Of a stretch of DNA of 6,584 nt, positions 1-6,584 are shown piece by piece. The number at the start of each line of letters is the position of its first letter. Position 1 is the stretch's first letter. The stretch lies in assembly GCA_029060585.1 (NCBI GenBank), contig JAIDTS010000425.1:1-6584 (forward strand), written 5' to 3'. This DNA comes from Muribaculaceae bacterium (GTDB lineage Bacteria; Bacteroidota; Bacteroidia; Bacteroidales; Muribaculaceae). The translations under genes and the position numbers were made by a program. A model generated the notes under the pieces. That model had not been told where the DNA came from and made no database searches. It saw only the letters and a program-made list of their open reading frames with translations.

Positions 1-2793
1 GCCCAAAAGATAAGCGATGAATTTCGGAAAAAGATCCTCGACGAGACAACGCGCCAACAACTGACGGAAGAATACAACGAAAAGCTCGCGCAGGCGGAAA
101 AAATGCAAGTGGGAACTGACAAACTCCGCCGCCGAATAAGCTGCACGGAAGCTATAGTCAAAACTGGCAAAGATATCAAGAGACTTAATGATGAGAAAGC
201 CATGTTGTCGGCCAATGAAGAGACAGCAGAATACAGGAAACGTATTACCATTCTGAGTCTATGGGATTCAACTGCGGAGCAACGGGATGTGTTGTCGGAA
301 AAAATCAAGACTTCCGAAAAAATTTTGTCAGACAGGAAGAAACTCCGGGAAAAGAAATCCGAATTGCAGATCCTATCTGAGGACCTCTCTGCAAGAATAA
401 AAGAAGCCGAAGCTGAGTCAAGGAGGTTGGATGGCCTTAGAATTCAAATTGAAAGCCAGGAGTCTTTGAAAAATCTTTTCAGAGATGCCACAGCAGTGAT
501 AGCAGAGATCAACCGTTTTGTTGCGATTGATAGAGATATCAGGAATAAGGAAAAGGAATCGATAGATATAACAGAATCTATTGAGGAACTGCAGAAAACA
601 ATAGTTTCAGTTGAAAAGAACGTAAAAGAGAAAAGTGAACTCTGCATGGCCTGTCAGGCAGAGCTGAAACTTAAGACATCTGAGCGGGACTCCCTCGATC
701 CTCCCGCTCTGCGAATTGAAAAAGACAGACTGGTGAAGCGTCAGTTCGCGTTGGCAGACCTTTCAAAACGGCTGGAAGCAAACATAGCCGAAAGAAAAGA
801 GGCAGAAAAGGCAGAAGAGAATATAGCTGCTGTCTCAGCACAACTTGAAGTACTCAGCAAGGAAGCTGAAAAGGCTTCTGCTGAATATAAACAATCTGAA
901 AATGAAAAGAATGCAGCCGAAAGCCGCTACCGCACTATGCTTCTAAGCATAGAGGAAAACTTCGAGGCAATAAGGCATCAGCTGGTGGAGGAACATGCCT
1001 CCAACTGCCCGCTTTGCGGCCAATCAATAAAGGAGCATATACATGAATGGGGCAGCCGGGAGTATTTCATGAAAATACTCTCCCCCCTTGAAACGGAGAA
1101 AAATAAACTTCACGAGGCGTTTATCCTGAGTAAAAAATCTGCCGAAGAGGCTATGAAAAGGATGAACACAACTTCAGGTATTCTCAAAACAAAAGAAGAA
1201 GACCTGAAGAAGAGAAAAAGTGACTTGTCAAAAAACGAGAAAGATATCAGGAATCTCATAAAAACTCTTGATTTAGATTATTCTGAAAACTTAGATAAGG
1301 AAATAAGCGACGAGATGTCTCGGCTCAAAACTGAAATCGAAGCCATTACTACGAAACTTGAGCAGACCGACAAACTACAGAAAGAGATTGACTCCCTGAT
1401 CAAGCAGAAGGAAACAAAAGATAAGGATCACAAATCTGAAGAAAAGAAACTGCAGAAATCTCTCGAATCGCTGGCTCAGAAAAACGAAGCACTACGGCTT
1501 CTCAATATAAGAGCTGATGAACTGAGAACGGAAAAGGGACGTATACAGAAAGAAATATCCACCACGCTAAGGGATTATGCTGATCTGGGTAAAACGGATC
1601 CGGCAGAGATCGCTCTGAAACTCAGAAAAGATGCCGATAATTATTCGGAATGCGTCTCAAAGTTATCCAAGGAAGAACCCGCATACCGCTCCATCATCAA
1701 GACCATTGAAGTAATCTCGGCAATAAAGGCTACCCTTTCTGAACTTCTTTCGACTGTTGAACCCATAGAGACACAAATCAATCTGGGCAGAATCGGCGAT
1801 ATGACAAACGATATTATCGAGAGCGTATGGCAAGACTTCAGAGTTGAAGTGTCAACGATATATGGAAGAATCAAGGATAACGAAAACAAAACAGAGGAAC
1901 TCGACAGGAAACTCAATGAATATTATCAGGATACCGGCAAGACTGAAACTACGCTCAAGGATTTATTGAGAGCCTCTGATGAGATCAACACCCTTCGAAG
2001 AATTCAGGAACAACATCGCGATGCATTACAAAAAAACGCGACCCTTCTGGCGGAGGCAATAAAATACAGGGAAGACAATCTAAAGTTTCTCCAGCTTGAA
2101 GATGAATCGCAACTCGAAGACATCGAGAAACTGAGATCAGACCTCGATTCCGCAGTAAGACAAAACTCCGACCTTACAGTCCGTATAGGGGCCATCAAGG
2201 AGAAACTCGAGACAGATGAAAAGAACAGAGTTCAGATTGAAAAGCAGATTGCTGATATCGATCTGAAGAGGGAGCGCATGGAGAAATGGGAGAAGATGAA
2301 CAGATATTTCGGAGGGACCAGATTTCGGACACTTGTACAGTCCCACATACTCCGTCCGCTTCTCAATAACGCCAACATCTATCTCAGACAGATAACCGAT
2401 CATTACACTCTAACATGCAGCGATGAGAACGAGCAACTCTCAATTCTTGTGCTTGACCGCTATCACAACAACGAGCCGCGTAGCGTAACAGTGCTTTCAG
2501 GCGGCGAAAGATTCATGGTATCTCTCGCTCTTTCACTGGCACTGTCGGCAATGAACCGCCCGGATATGAACGTAGACATCCTTTTTATCGACGAGGGATT
2601 CGGAACTCTTGACTCAAAAAGTCTTGATATGGTCATGAGCACGCTGCGCCGTCTTCCGCTAATCAGCGGACAGAACGGGCGTCGTGTGGGTGTCATCAGC
2701 CACCGGGAGGAACTTACTGAGCAGATTGACTGCCAGATCAGGCTCCACAGCTATGGGGAAGGACGCTCAAGAATCGAAATCCACAATCAATAG
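1..2793 (+). CDS. sbcC: SbcC, ATPase/coiled-coil subunit of the SbcCD nuclease (5' end cut by the window edge)
   Basis: SbcC is the Rad50-type SMC-like subunit of SbcCD, a cytoplasmic ATP-dependent nuclease that opens hairpins and processes DNA ends with the Mre11-like SbcD. The frame is open from base 1. An internal Met at 103 is not the start, because coding coiled coil continues upstream of it. The window holds 930 residues (numbered here from base 1). Residues 1 to about 335 are charged Lys/Glu-rich coiled coil. A zinc-hook CPLCG lies at residues 336-340 (CPLC at nt 1006-1017), followed by returning coiled coil to about 760. The C-terminal ATPase lobe has the ABC signature LSGGE (832-836), Walker B LFIDEGFGTLD (861-871) and the H-loop His 901 in GVISHRE. 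The N-terminal lobe with Walker A is missing only because of the window edge, so the full protein probably exceeds 1,100 residues. sbcD would be expected upstream but is not visible. A second CxxC (CMAC, residues 215-218) is unusual. The identification is firm; the true start is unknown. Confidence 0.93.
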   Translation, partial: AQKISDEFRKKILDETTRQQLTEEYNEKLAQAEKMQVGTDKLRRRISCTEAIVKTGKDIKRLNDEKAMLSANEETAEYRKRITILSLWDSTAEQRDVLSEKIKTSEKILSDRKKLREKKSELQILSEDLSARIKEAEAESRRLDGLRIQIESQESLKNLFRDATAVIAEINRFVAIDRDIRNKEKESIDITESIEELQKTIVSVEKNVKEKSELCMACQAELKLKTSERDSLDPPALRIEKDRLVKRQFALADLSKRLEANIAERKEAEKAEENIAAVSAQLEVLSKEAEKASAEYKQSENEKNAAESRYRTMLLSIEENFEAIRHQLVEEHASNCPLCGQSIKEHIHEWGSREYFMKILSPLETEKNKLHEAFILSKKSAEEAMKRMNTTSGILKTKEEDLKKRKSDLSKNEKDIRNLIKTLDLDYSENLDKEISDEMSRLKTEIEAITTKLEQTDKLQKEIDSLIKQKETKDKDHKSEEKKLQKSLESLAQKNEALRLLNIRADELRTEKGRIQKEISTTLRDYADLGKTDPAEIALKLRKDADNYSECVSKLSKEEPAYRSIIKTIEVISAIKATLSELLSTVEPIETQINLGRIGDMTNDIIESVWQDFRVEVSTIYGRIKDNENKTEELDRKLNEYYQDTGKTETTLKDLLRASDEINTLRRIQEQHRDALQKNATLLAEAIKYREDNLKFLQLEDESQLEDIEKLRSDLDSAVRQNSDLTVRIGAIKEKLETDEKNRVQIEKQIADIDLKRERMEKWEKMNRYFGGTRFRTLVQSHILRPLLNNANIYLRQITDHYTLTCSDENEQLSILVLDRYHNNEPRSVTVLSGGERFMVSLALSLALSAMNRPDMNVDILFIDEGFGTLDSKSLDMVMSTLRRLPLISGQNGRRVGVISHREELTEQIDCQIRLHSYGEGRSRIEIHNQ

Positions 2794-2826
2794 ACCCATT
2801 AAGACCTATCATATAAACAATGTCAA

Positions 2827-2864
2827 AAGCGGAGTCAGAGATTTGCAGAACCCTGACTCCGTTT
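2827..2864. terminator. Shared hairpin terminator between converging sbcC and the receptor gene
   Basis: A perfect 9-bp inverted repeat pairs CGGAGTCAG (2830-2838) with CTGACTCCG (2853-2861) around a 14-nt loop. On the + strand the stem extends outward by a G-U and two A-U pairs (2827-2829 with 2862-2864). On the + strand the stem is followed by a short TTT and then mixed sequence. On the - strand it is followed by a TTTT run (complement of 2825-2828). It lies 33 nt past the sbcC stop codon and 14 nt past the receptor stop codon, in the only intergenic gap of the window (2794-2878). It is therefore best read as a bidirectional intrinsic terminator, although the U-tracts are short on both strands. 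Confidence 0.75.
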
Positions 2865-2878
2865 CATATCAATAAAAT

Positions 2879-5428
2879 CTATCTAATAATAGCGGAATCT
2901 ACTCCGGACTTTTCCCCTACCTCGTTCTCTCTCTTTATCTTCTTTCCGTAACCTATCGTATACACAATCGAAAGAGACAGCTTAGGATGAAAGACTCCGC
3001 CATAATCCGTCACGGTTCTGGAATATAACGATGCGACCTGATGCTTCTCATAATCCACCCTCCCTCTGTTGAATAGGTTATAAGCCATCAATCTGACGTT
3101 CCACGATGAATTAGACCATCCGGCAGATAGGTAGTAATAGGCGCGGCTTTCGCTAATGGTATTGGAACTGTACTCCAGTTCCTTTTCCTTCAACTGACAG
3201 TAAGCCTGAAAATTAAAGTTACCTAAATAATATTCTGCGTCAAAGCTTAAACCAGGTGCCACACATCTGTTATTATAGAATCCTTTAGAACAGTAAATGT
3301 CGATACTCGGATTCATAACCAGTCTGAGATCATTATTAAGAAGATTAAACCTCAGCTTCATGCCCATATTTCCTTTATGGTTGGTCCCCCTATTAATGAT
3401 ATTTCTGATTACGGCATTCCCGTCGGCATAAGGATCATATGAATATACAAATGTCTTGAAGGCACCTTCATAAGCGCAATATGCGCTAAACCAAAATAAA
3501 TCCGAAAATAGATTGGTATAATTGATGTCTGACCAAACCTTTGTTGTAGTCTTAAGATCCGGATTTCCAGTGATATAAAGATACTCGTTGCTTCTCAGTA
3601 CATCCGTGCTCTTCATCGATACAGTCGGTGCTCCGGAGGCGTGACAGAAATAAAGGCTGACTCCTTGCTTCCTATTCATTACATATGACAGATTAATATG
3701 GGAAAATGAGCCTATCTCACTGATTCTTTTACCGTTGATCTCCGATATCCTTCCGGATAATCCCGCATCGGCGCTGATATACCAGGGATTGCCATTGAAA
3801 GAGTATCTCGCACCATAGGAATGATACATTCTGAAAAAACGATCATCATAACTTACATCTCCGCTATAATGAAGACGATTTATTGTCGCTTCTCCCCAGA
3901 AAAAAGCTCCGATGGAATTCCGTCCGCCGAAACTCTTATCGGCATACAGATCCAATGCACATTTGTAGGCATCTTCCTTCGCTGTTCTATCAGCCACCGC
4001 TGAATCATCAACTTCATAGACGTAGCTGTCATCTATATGTGAATAAGTGAACTCAGGAGTAAGGCTTATGGAAAAATCCTTTGGTAACACGTAAAACTGA
4101 TATCCGGAATATGACAGATTGTTGGTACGGTTGGGCTGCGATCTAAGAAAGCAGGTGTTTTGATTCTCCTTAAGGTCATGTAATGTCAGGCTTCCTTCTG
4201 AGTTTTCCTGTGCGGAAACATGCGAAACAGAAAAAGCATTTCTCACCTGAACCTTATCTGAATTATAAGTAGCCTGAAAAGTCACAGGATACCTATCAGT
4301 TCTATTTCTGAACTTCGCAACCTTTTCATTCCTGACAACCGAATAGGAATCTCCTCCATCGTTCAATTCAAAGATCTCCTGACTGTCAACGCCTCCCAAA
4401 TGAGTATTCGAGTTATCAAGGGCAGCATATAGTCCATAATGCATCTTTCCGTAGGAGAAGGCCGAATACACTTCCTCTCGGTTTTGAAGGCCTGTGAGAA
4501 ATCCCTCCTTGACTGTTATCTTGGAGTATCCACCGAAAACGTATCTCTGAGTAATGATGTTTATTACTCTCTCGGCTCCTTGAAACCTCGCATCTGAAGG
4601 ATACTCAAGATATTCAATTTTTTTTACATCGGCGGTCCGCAGACCATCCATCTCTTCCTTCATAGCAGGAATGCCATTGAGAAAAATCTTCACCTGCTTC
4701 CCTGCATTGTCAGTGACTTCGCTATGGATAGAACTCACATTTATCTGCGGAATAGCCATGCGTCGCAGAAGATCAAACGCACTGTTGGAGGCATTTCGCT
4801 GTCTTGCATTAGGGATATAAACAGTCTTGTCGTCATACATGGCAGCTGCGTCAGCCTTCACTTTCACTTCTCCAAGAGCTACTGCCAATTCAGGCAAGAT
4901 AATGGTTCCTACTGAAAACACATCAAAGCTTCTATATATCGTATTATGCCCGAGACATGATATCTTACCTATTACCTTGCTTCGATCGCAGGGGATATTG
5001 AACTTTCCTTCAGAGTCTGTTATCCCATAGGTTATGACAGTGGAATCCTTAGGCGCCAGAAGCAGGACTGTGGCTGCTTCGACCGCAAGATTATCCGTAC
5101 CTACCACCTTCCCACTGTAGCAATACCTTCCATGCTGCAACGCCTCGATATACCAGCAACCATTCTCATTGATCAACGAAATGGGATTCAGTCCGATAAT
5201 CTGCTTAAGAGCGCTTCGAACATCTTCCGTATTGATTTTTGATGAAATCATGTATCTGTCAAGCTCGTTGTAAATGAAATTCAGGCAAACTTCCGGATGT
5301 TCTTCTGCAAAAGTCGTCAATGCATGAGAAACACTGGTGTTCCTGAAATCATAAACGTAAGAAGCTGCATGAGCCATGGCAAAAAATACTGATGAAATCA
5401 GGAAAGCAATTATCTTCTTCATCATCAT
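2879..5428 (-). CDS. TonB-dependent-receptor-like outer-membrane protein with STN signalling domain
   Basis: An 849-residue outer-membrane protein of the cell-surface signalling type. Residues 1-21 are a Sec signal peptide (MMMKK, hydrophobic core, AHA cleavage site). Residues about 23-97 form an STN domain, the periplasmic part that contacts anti-sigma factors. Residues about 100-192 form a carboxypeptidase-regulatory-like beta-sandwich (a GKV..ITDSEGKF pattern), ending in LGEVKVKAD, the usual run-in to the plug. Residues about 195-297 are the plug, with VKIFLNGIP, IEYLEYPSDARFQG and VINIIT. The remainder is a beta-barrel with YITGNPDLK (618-626) and YNLFNRGR (783-790), hallmarks of the Bacteroidota 'outer membrane protein beta-barrel family' rather than SusC. 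The last strand (about 816-828) is followed by a charged 20-residue tail. The gene closes the sigma/anti-sigma operon and has no SusD partner downstream. It presumably imports or senses a ligand, but the substrate is unknown. It has 12 cysteines, which is high for a barrel protein. The start is ambiguous among three consecutive ATGs. Confidence 0.9.
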   Translation of the reverse strand: MMMKKIIAFLISSVFFAMAHAASYVYDFRNTSVSHALTTFAEEHPEVCLNFIYNELDRYMISSKINTEDVRSALKQIIGLNPISLINENGCWYIEALQHGRYCYSGKVVGTDNLAVEAATVLLLAPKDSTVITYGITDSEGKFNIPCDRSKVIGKISCLGHNTIYRSFDVFSVGTIILPELAVALGEVKVKADAAAMYDDKTVYIPNARQRNASNSAFDLLRRMAIPQINVSSIHSEVTDNAGKQVKIFLNGIPAMKEEMDGLRTADVKKIEYLEYPSDARFQGAERVINIITQRYVFGGYSKITVKEGFLTGLQNREEVYSAFSYGKMHYGLYAALDNSNTHLGGVDSQEIFELNDGGDSYSVVRNEKVAKFRNRTDRYPVTFQATYNSDKVQVRNAFSVSHVSAQENSEGSLTLHDLKENQNTCFLRSQPNRTNNLSYSGYQFYVLPKDFSISLTPEFTYSHIDDSYVYEVDDSAVADRTAKEDAYKCALDLYADKSFGGRNSIGAFFWGEATINRLHYSGDVSYDDRFFRMYHSYGARYSFNGNPWYISADAGLSGRISEINGKRISEIGSFSHINLSYVMNRKQGVSLYFCHASGAPTVSMKSTDVLRSNEYLYITGNPDLKTTTKVWSDINYTNLFSDLFWFSAYCAYEGAFKTFVYSYDPYADGNAVIRNIINRGTNHKGNMGMKLRFNLLNNDLRLVMNPSIDIYCSKGFYNNRCVAPGLSFDAEYYLGNFNFQAYCQLKEKELEYSSNTISESRAYYYLSAGWSNSSWNVRLMAYNLFNRGRVDYEKHQVASLYSRTVTDYGGVFHPKLSLSIVYTIGYGKKIKRENEVGEKSGVDSAIIR

Positions 5429-5433
5429 TCCAC
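5422..5433 (-). promoter_or_regulatory. Coupled translation start of the receptor gene: ATGA overlap, triple ATG and weak GTGGA
   Basis: Read on the - strand, GTGGA (5433-5429) is followed directly by ATGATGATG. The first ATG (5428-5426) overlaps the anti-sigma stop codon TGA (5427-5425) as ATGA. The GGA is 0, 3 and 6 nt from the first, second and third ATG respectively. A Shine-Dalgarno mechanism would thus favour the third ATG (5422), giving 847 residues, whereas termination-reinitiation would favour the first. The signal peptide is intact either way. The overlap suggests that receptor translation is coupled to that of the anti-sigma factor. Confidence 0.6.
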
Positions 5434-6090
5434 TATTATAGATTCATCAGAAACCATGATATTGATCTGCTGAAAAAGATTAAGCCTTGATATTGTCTCA
5501 TCAAGAGATAGCGACCGATTCCACTGAAAGTAGAGATGGAGATCCTTGACTTTGTCTGATTTATAATTAACAGAAATTCCATAATAGCGTGATATTTCTG
5601 CAAGTATCTTCTCAAGTGGCTCATCCTTAAACACAATTAGGGTATCGTCAAGACCGGAAGATGATTCACCCGCCAAAGTATCACCAACAGTCTCGTTCAG
5701 CTTTACGGATGATGATTTATCCACAACTGCCTTTCCTACAACCGGATCGACATTATTTTTAGATACTTTGTATCCTATACCTATGCCTGCGGCCAACAGG
5801 CTCAGCGAAGCAGCCGCAATGGCCACTGCAGCCGCAACGTTCCTGCCCGGTAGCCACCTGAATAGCCCAGTTCCTGTATTCGACAAAGCATGACGGTTCT
5901 TAGCCATGAATGCCTCCCATTCCTTATCAATCTCAGGTTCTGTGATCTCGGTCAATGAGTCTGCCGTCTTATTTATCGCCCTATAAATCTCCGCTGTTTC
6001 GGGATCCTCGAGCAGAGATGCCAAGAACTCTTCATCATAGTTCCCGGGAGATTCTAAAATCTCCAAAAGTCTGTCGGTCTTATCCTTCAT
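5425..6090 (-). CDS. Short FecR-like transmembrane anti-sigma factor
   Basis: A 221-residue inner-membrane anti-sigma factor, expected to hold the adjacent ECF sigma factor inactive until the receptor signals. Residues 1 to about 80 are cytoplasmic and carry the usual helical N-terminus, including an EIDKEWEAF segment (53-61) typical of Bacteroidota FecR proteins. Residues about 85-107 are one Ala/Ile/Leu-rich transmembrane helix (nt 5770-5838). Residues about 108-147 are a polar Ser/Asp/Val linker. Residues about 148-221 match the STN-like C-terminal domain common in these proteins (DUF4974 type), with FKDEPLEKILAEISRYYGI and a LSLDETISRL helix, ending in a short strand. Bacteroidota FecR proteins are usually well over 300 residues with a central FecR domain between the helix and this module; that domain is not visible here. 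The frame is intact, so this is a compact architecture and not an obvious frameshift. The start overlaps the sigma gene end by 11 nt and the stop overlaps the receptor start by 4 nt. An A-rich GAAAG lies just 3 nt upstream of the ATG. Confidence 0.87.
   Translation of the reverse strand: MKDKTDRLLEILESPGNYDEEFLASLLEDPETAEIYRAINKTADSLTEITEPEIDKEWEAFMAKNRHALSNTGTGLFRWLPGRNVAAAVAIAAASLSLLAAGIGIGYKVSKNNVDPVVGKAVVDKSSSVKLNETVGDTLAGESSSGLDDTLIVFKDEPLEKILAEISRYYGISVNYKSDKVKDLHLYFQWNRSLSLDETISRLNLFQQINIMVSDESIIVE
6080..6090 (-). promoter_or_regulatory. 11-nt overlap of the sigma-factor end with the anti-sigma start
   Basis: The anti-sigma ATG (6090-6088) lies inside the last codons of the sigma gene, whose TAA stop is at 6082-6080, in a different frame. 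This arrangement usually couples translation of an anti-sigma factor to that of its sigma factor and keeps their amounts matched. The coupling itself is inferred; the overlap is seen directly. Confidence 0.6.
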
Positions 6091-6568
6091 GATCTTTCAA
6101 TTTTTTGCGTATTACATCTATTGCATGATGAAGATGCTTATAGACTGTCACCTCACTCACGGAAAGAAGTCTCGCTATTTCCTTATACGTTAGCCGATCA
6201 TAGAACCTAAGTCTGACGATTCTTCCTGTCATTTCCGACAGTTCACAGTCTATGACCTTCCTCAATGAATCAATAATATCCTCGTCCGGCCAGTCCTCTT
6301 TCTCTACGTCATTACAATCAATAGCATACAGACTCTTGATCCTCTGTTCTACAGAAAGACTTCTTATCCGTTTCAGACATGCAAAACGAACTCCTCCCAT
6401 AAGATAGGCTTCGTTGACGGTGTCCGCTTTTCCGGTCAAAATAGAAGCGAAGACATCGTGCACTATGTCCCGCGCCGCTTCTTCGTCGTGCAAGAGTGTA
6501 TTGGCGAGAATAAGCATCTTTCTATAGTAGGTACGGAAAAGCAGTTCTATGTAATCTTTTGTCATCAT
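6080..6568 (-). CDS. ECF-type RNA polymerase sigma factor (sigma-70 family)
   Basis: A 162-residue extracytoplasmic-function sigma factor that directs RNA polymerase to target promoters once released by its anti-sigma partner. Region 2 covers about residues 7-73, with FRTYYRKMLILANTLL and the conserved DIVHDVF (34-40), equivalent to the D-x-V/A-Q-D-V-F core-binding helix. A short acidic linker (about 84-100, CNDVEKEDWPDED) replaces region 3, as expected for the ECF group. Region 4 covers about residues 105-156 with the helix-turn-helix LTYKEIARLLSVSEVTVYKH (126-145), which recognises the -35 region. It is slightly shorter than typical Bacteroidota ECF factors. It is the first gene of the operon, and the partner anti-sigma gene overlaps its 3' end. 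The start is one of two tandem ATGs (6568 or 6565). No Shine-Dalgarno sequence is visible in the 16 nt upstream, and the promoter is outside the window. The targets are unknown; autoregulation of the operon is plausible. Confidence 0.93.
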   Translation of the reverse strand: MMTKDYIELLFRTYYRKMLILANTLLHDEEAARDIVHDVFASILTGKADTVNEAYLMGGVRFACLKRIRSLSVEQRIKSLYAIDCNDVEKEDWPDEDIIDSLRKVIDCELSEMTGRIVRLRFYDRLTYKEIARLLSVSEVTVYKHLHHAIDVIRKKLKDHEG

Positions 6569-6584
6569 ACATTAATATAAACCC

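Noticed and set aside
103..105. ATG at 103 as the start of the + strand gene
   Set aside because: The same frame is open and coiled-coil-like back to base 1, and SbcC needs an N-terminal Walker A lobe upstream. This is an internal Met.
2137..2403. An 88-residue - strand frame inside sbcC
   Set aside because: It lies antisense to well-conserved SbcC coding sequence, with no start signal or recognisable domain. The other antisense frames in sbcC and the receptor gene are dismissed for the same reason.
2684..2875. A 63-residue + strand frame running past the sbcC stop
   Set aside because: It overlaps the conserved H-loop end of sbcC in another frame and reads through the terminator hairpin; the protein has no recognisable features.
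5436..5636. A 66-residue - strand frame inside the anti-sigma gene, considered as a possible frameshifted piece of the missing FecR domain
   Set aside because: The main frame continues intact through the STN-like domain to the ATGA overlap, and the alternative frame does not resemble a FecR domain.
6527..6572. An out-of-frame ATG at 6572 just upstream of the sigma start, opening a frame of about 15 codons
   Set aside because: It could be an upstream decoy frame, but it is very short, AT-rich upstream sequence gives such ATGs by chance, and nothing supports its translation.

Overview
The window looks like a chromosomal segment of a Bacteroidota bacterium, most likely of the order Bacteroidales. 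The evidence is the organisation: an ECF sigma factor, a FecR-type anti-sigma factor and an outer-membrane receptor that begins with an STN domain followed by a carboxypeptidase-regulatory-like domain, with few recognisable Shine-Dalgarno sequences. The species cannot be named from this sequence. No RNA genes, insertion sequences, CRISPR arrays or prophage genes were seen.

Layout. Positions 1-2793 on the + strand hold the 3' part of sbcC, the ATPase/coiled-coil subunit of the SbcCD (Mre11-Rad50 type) nuclease. The reading frame is open at the left edge, so the N-terminal ATPase lobe with Walker A, and probably sbcD, lie outside the window. Positions 2794-2878 are the only intergenic stretch. 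They hold a strong hairpin that can serve as a shared terminator for the two converging transcription units. Positions 2879-6568 on the - strand form one compact three-gene operon, transcribed right to left: an ECF sigma factor (6080-6568), a short FecR-like anti-sigma factor (5425-6090) and a large TonB-dependent-receptor-like outer-membrane protein (2879-5428). The sigma and anti-sigma genes overlap by 11 nt, and the anti-sigma and receptor genes by 4 nt (ATGA). The operon promoter lies beyond the right edge, since only 16 nt precede the sigma start.

How the genes work together. The three - strand genes are a classical cell-surface signalling module. By family analogy, ligand binding at the outer-membrane barrel is passed through the receptor's periplasmic STN domain to the periplasmic part of the membrane-anchored anti-sigma factor, which then frees the sigma factor to transcribe its targets, often including its own operon. 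No SusD-like lipoprotein lies downstream of the receptor, because the next gene is the convergent sbcC. The substrate therefore cannot be read from the neighbourhood. sbcC is a housekeeping DNA-repair gene with no evident functional link to the module.

I found no strikingly new system. The most notable feature is the small anti-sigma factor (221 aa), which appears to lack the central FecR domain and keeps only an N-terminal sigma-binding part, one membrane helix, a short linker and an STN-like C-terminal domain.
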